This document shows, in pieces, positions 5,727-6,864 of a DNA stretch of 6,864 bases. The position numbers were made by a program, and so were the translations under genes. Source of the stretch: an uncultured Bacteroidales bacterium (lineage in GTDB: Bacteria > Bacteroidota > Bacteroidia > Bacteroidales > UBA4417); assembly GCA_937965665.1 (NCBI GenBank), contig CALCJE010000010.1:1-6864 (forward strand), read 5' to 3'. Every line of letters begins with the position of its first letter. Position 1 is the stretch's first letter. The notes below the pieces were generated by a model. The model was not told the origin of the DNA and did not search any database. It was given only the letters and a program-made list of their open reading frames with translations.

Positions 5727-5849
5727 CCCTCTGACGAATTTATTCAAATTATTTACAGAGGAAATGTAGAAAAAAGGCATTAATCCGGGCTTTCAAAAAT
5801 TAAAAGATCAGGAATCAGGGTTTAATACAAGATAGTAGCGATACTACTG
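5727..5849. other. Intergenic stretch between metF and the GGGPS promoter
   Basis: This 123-bp AT-rich stretch has no supported gene. It holds a short inverted repeat, CCTCTG (5728-5733) with CAGAGG (5756-5761), and a further ATGTAG (5764-5769) that repeats the core of the neighbouring inverted-repeat arms. A 5-bp hairpin (5834-5838 with 5844-5848) just after the metF stop codon lacks a T-run. No convincing intrinsic terminator for metF is seen, so read-through into the next operon is possible. Confidence 0.4.
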
Positions 5850-6806
5850 TTAAAAAACTGCCTTTGCAATTTTGCATATATTGTCGGATTTGCCCATGGT
5901 ATAAAAGTGAAGTACAGGTACACCGAATTTTATCAGTTCCTTCGACTGTTCAATAGCCCATTCAACACCCACCTGGCGTACCTGCTGGTTGTCAGTACAT
6001 TTTTCAATTTCCAGCACAAGTTCCTCCGGAATATCAATGGAGAAGGTTCGCGGAAGCGTGGATAGCTGTGATTTAACGGAAAGAGGCTTTAAGCCGGGGA
6101 TGATGGGAACGGTGATCCCGATTTCGCGGCAGGATTTTTCGAATTCGAAATACTTGGCATTGTCAAAAAACATCTGTGTAACGATATAATCGGCGCCGGC
6201 ATCTACTTTTGCCTTCAGGTACTGCAGGTCGGTTGCCAGGTTGGGCGATTCCATGTGTTTTTCAGGGTAACCACCAACACCTATGCAGAAATTGGTAGGC
6301 ATAGGATTGAGCATATCTTCTTCAAGAAAAATGCCTTTGTTCAGTTGAACCACCTGTTTCACCAGGTCGATGGCATACATATGACCATCGGGTTGAGGTT
6401 TAAATTGTTTTTCGCCCCGCATATTATCACCCCTGAGCAGCAGGATGTTGTCGATCCCCAGGAACTGAAGGTCGATCAGTGCGTTTTCAGTTTCTTCCTG
6501 GTTAAATCCGCCGCAGATGAGGTGCGGAACCACATCAATGCCATATTTAAATTTTATTGCTGCAGTAATGCCAACCGTGCCCGGGCGTTTTCGCACCGTA
6601 CGGCGTTCGAGTAATCCATCTTCACGTTCCTTAAATATAACTTCCTCGCGGTGATAAGTAACATCGATAAAAGAAGGGTTAAACTCAATCAGCGGATCAA
6701 TAGTCTGGTATATGGAATTGATATTCTCACCCTTGAGCGGCGGAAGTAATTCGAAGGTAAAAAGTGTTTTGCCTTTACTCTGGGCAATATATTCGGTAAC
6801 TTTCAT
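5850..6806 (-). CDS. metF: Methylenetetrahydrofolate reductase
   Basis: The product is 318 residues, near the 296 of E. coli MetF, forming a single FAD-binding TIM barrel. FELLPP at 18-23 corresponds to E. coli FEFFPP, with E19 at the catalytic Glu28. LLLRGD at 122-127 is the FAD/folate-contacting loop (D127 for Asp120), and TQMFFD at 210-215 matches the folate-contacting QFFFD. PIIPGLKPL at 234-242 and HFYTM at 300-304 complete the family pattern. The enzyme reduces 5,10-methylene- to 5-methyltetrahydrofolate in the cytoplasm, supplying the methyl group for methionine synthesis. No regulatory domain like that of eukaryotic MTHFR is present. The ATG at 6806 is the first Met of the frame and gives the usual N-terminus (MKVTEYI). 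No methionine gene accompanies it. Only 58 bp upstream are visible, too little to judge a SAM riboswitch. Confidence 0.96.
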   Translation of the reverse strand: MKVTEYIAQSKGKTLFTFELLPPLKGENINSIYQTIDPLIEFNPSFIDVTYHREEVIFKEREDGLLERRTVRKRPGTVGITAAIKFKYGIDVVPHLICGGFNQEETENALIDLQFLGIDNILLLRGDNMRGEKQFKPQPDGHMYAIDLVKQVVQLNKGIFLEEDMLNPMPTNFCIGVGGYPEKHMESPNLATDLQYLKAKVDAGADYIVTQMFFDNAKYFEFEKSCREIGITVPIIPGLKPLSVKSQLSTLPRTFSIDIPEELVLEIEKCTDNQQVRQVGVEWAIEQSKELIKFGVPVLHFYTMGKSDNICKIAKAVF

Positions 6807-6814
6807 TGTATGTA

Positions 6815-6839
6815 TCTTCTGGTAAATTTTATTCTTCTG
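6815..6839 (-). repeat. Short direct repeat upstream of metF
   Basis: On the minus strand CAGAAGA occurs twice (6839-6833 and 6821-6815), 18 bp apart, within 33 bp of the metF start codon. It may be a regulator-binding pair or chance. No TTTG/TAnnTTTG promoter is recognisable in the 58 bp between metF and the window edge. Confidence 0.25.
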
Positions 6840-6864
6840 ATAGGATTATTTCGTAATTGACTGT

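Noticed and set aside
5834..5848. Hairpin after metF as an intrinsic terminator
   Set aside because: The stem is only 5 bp of mixed AT/GC pairs and is followed on the minus strand by ATCTTGTATT, not a T-run.
6807..6864. SAM riboswitch upstream of metF
   Set aside because: Only 58 bp remain and no conserved riboswitch core or pairing could be recognised; a more distant one cannot be excluded.

Overview
The window reads as chromosomal DNA of a Bacteroidota member, probably class Bacteroidia; the family cannot be resolved by eye. The grounds are a bacterial geranylgeranylglyceryl-phosphate-synthase-type gene, an Rrf2 protein of the Bacteroidota form, an OprO/P-type porin paired with a PstS-type binding protein, a Bacteroidota-style promoter (TTTG, 20 bp, TAnnTTTG) and gene starts without clear Shine-Dalgarno sequences. 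Six complete genes and one partial gene are supported. Coding density is high, and no tRNA, rRNA, CRISPR array, insertion sequence or phage gene was seen.

Left block (1-1432, minus strand): a phosphate-selective-porin-family outer-membrane protein is followed 17 bp later by the start of a periplasmic phosphate-binding protein (pstS-like), which runs off the left edge. Together they look like the outer-membrane and periplasmic stages of phosphate (or similar oxyanion) uptake.

Divergent block (1574-2689, plus strand): a Crp/Fnr regulator and an Rrf2 regulator, separated by 3 bp, form a two-gene operon. Both carry cysteine patterns matching those that hold Fe-S clusters in FNR and IscR/NsrR. 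The 141-bp divergent intergenic region holds an 8-9-8 inverted repeat lying between, and partly over, candidate -7 boxes for both directions, plus a separate 16-bp palindrome. These are candidate operators through which the regulator pair could control itself and the uptake genes.

Right block (2744-6806, minus strand): in transcription order, metF (methylenetetrahydrofolate reductase), a 198-bp gap, a geranylgeranylglyceryl phosphate synthase homologue, and a secreted S9-family (DPP-IV-like) peptidase. The gap contains a near-consensus promoter for the synthase whose -33 box is enclosed by a perfect 13-bp inverted repeat and whose -7 box overlaps one arm. The synthase and peptidase are 31 bp apart and probably share that promoter. 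A hairpin at 2700-2721 separates the convergent regulator and peptidase genes.

Most of the window is ordinary core content. The parts most worth a second look are the two regulatory intergenic regions and the double Fe-S-type regulator operon. No wholly new system can be demonstrated from this sequence.
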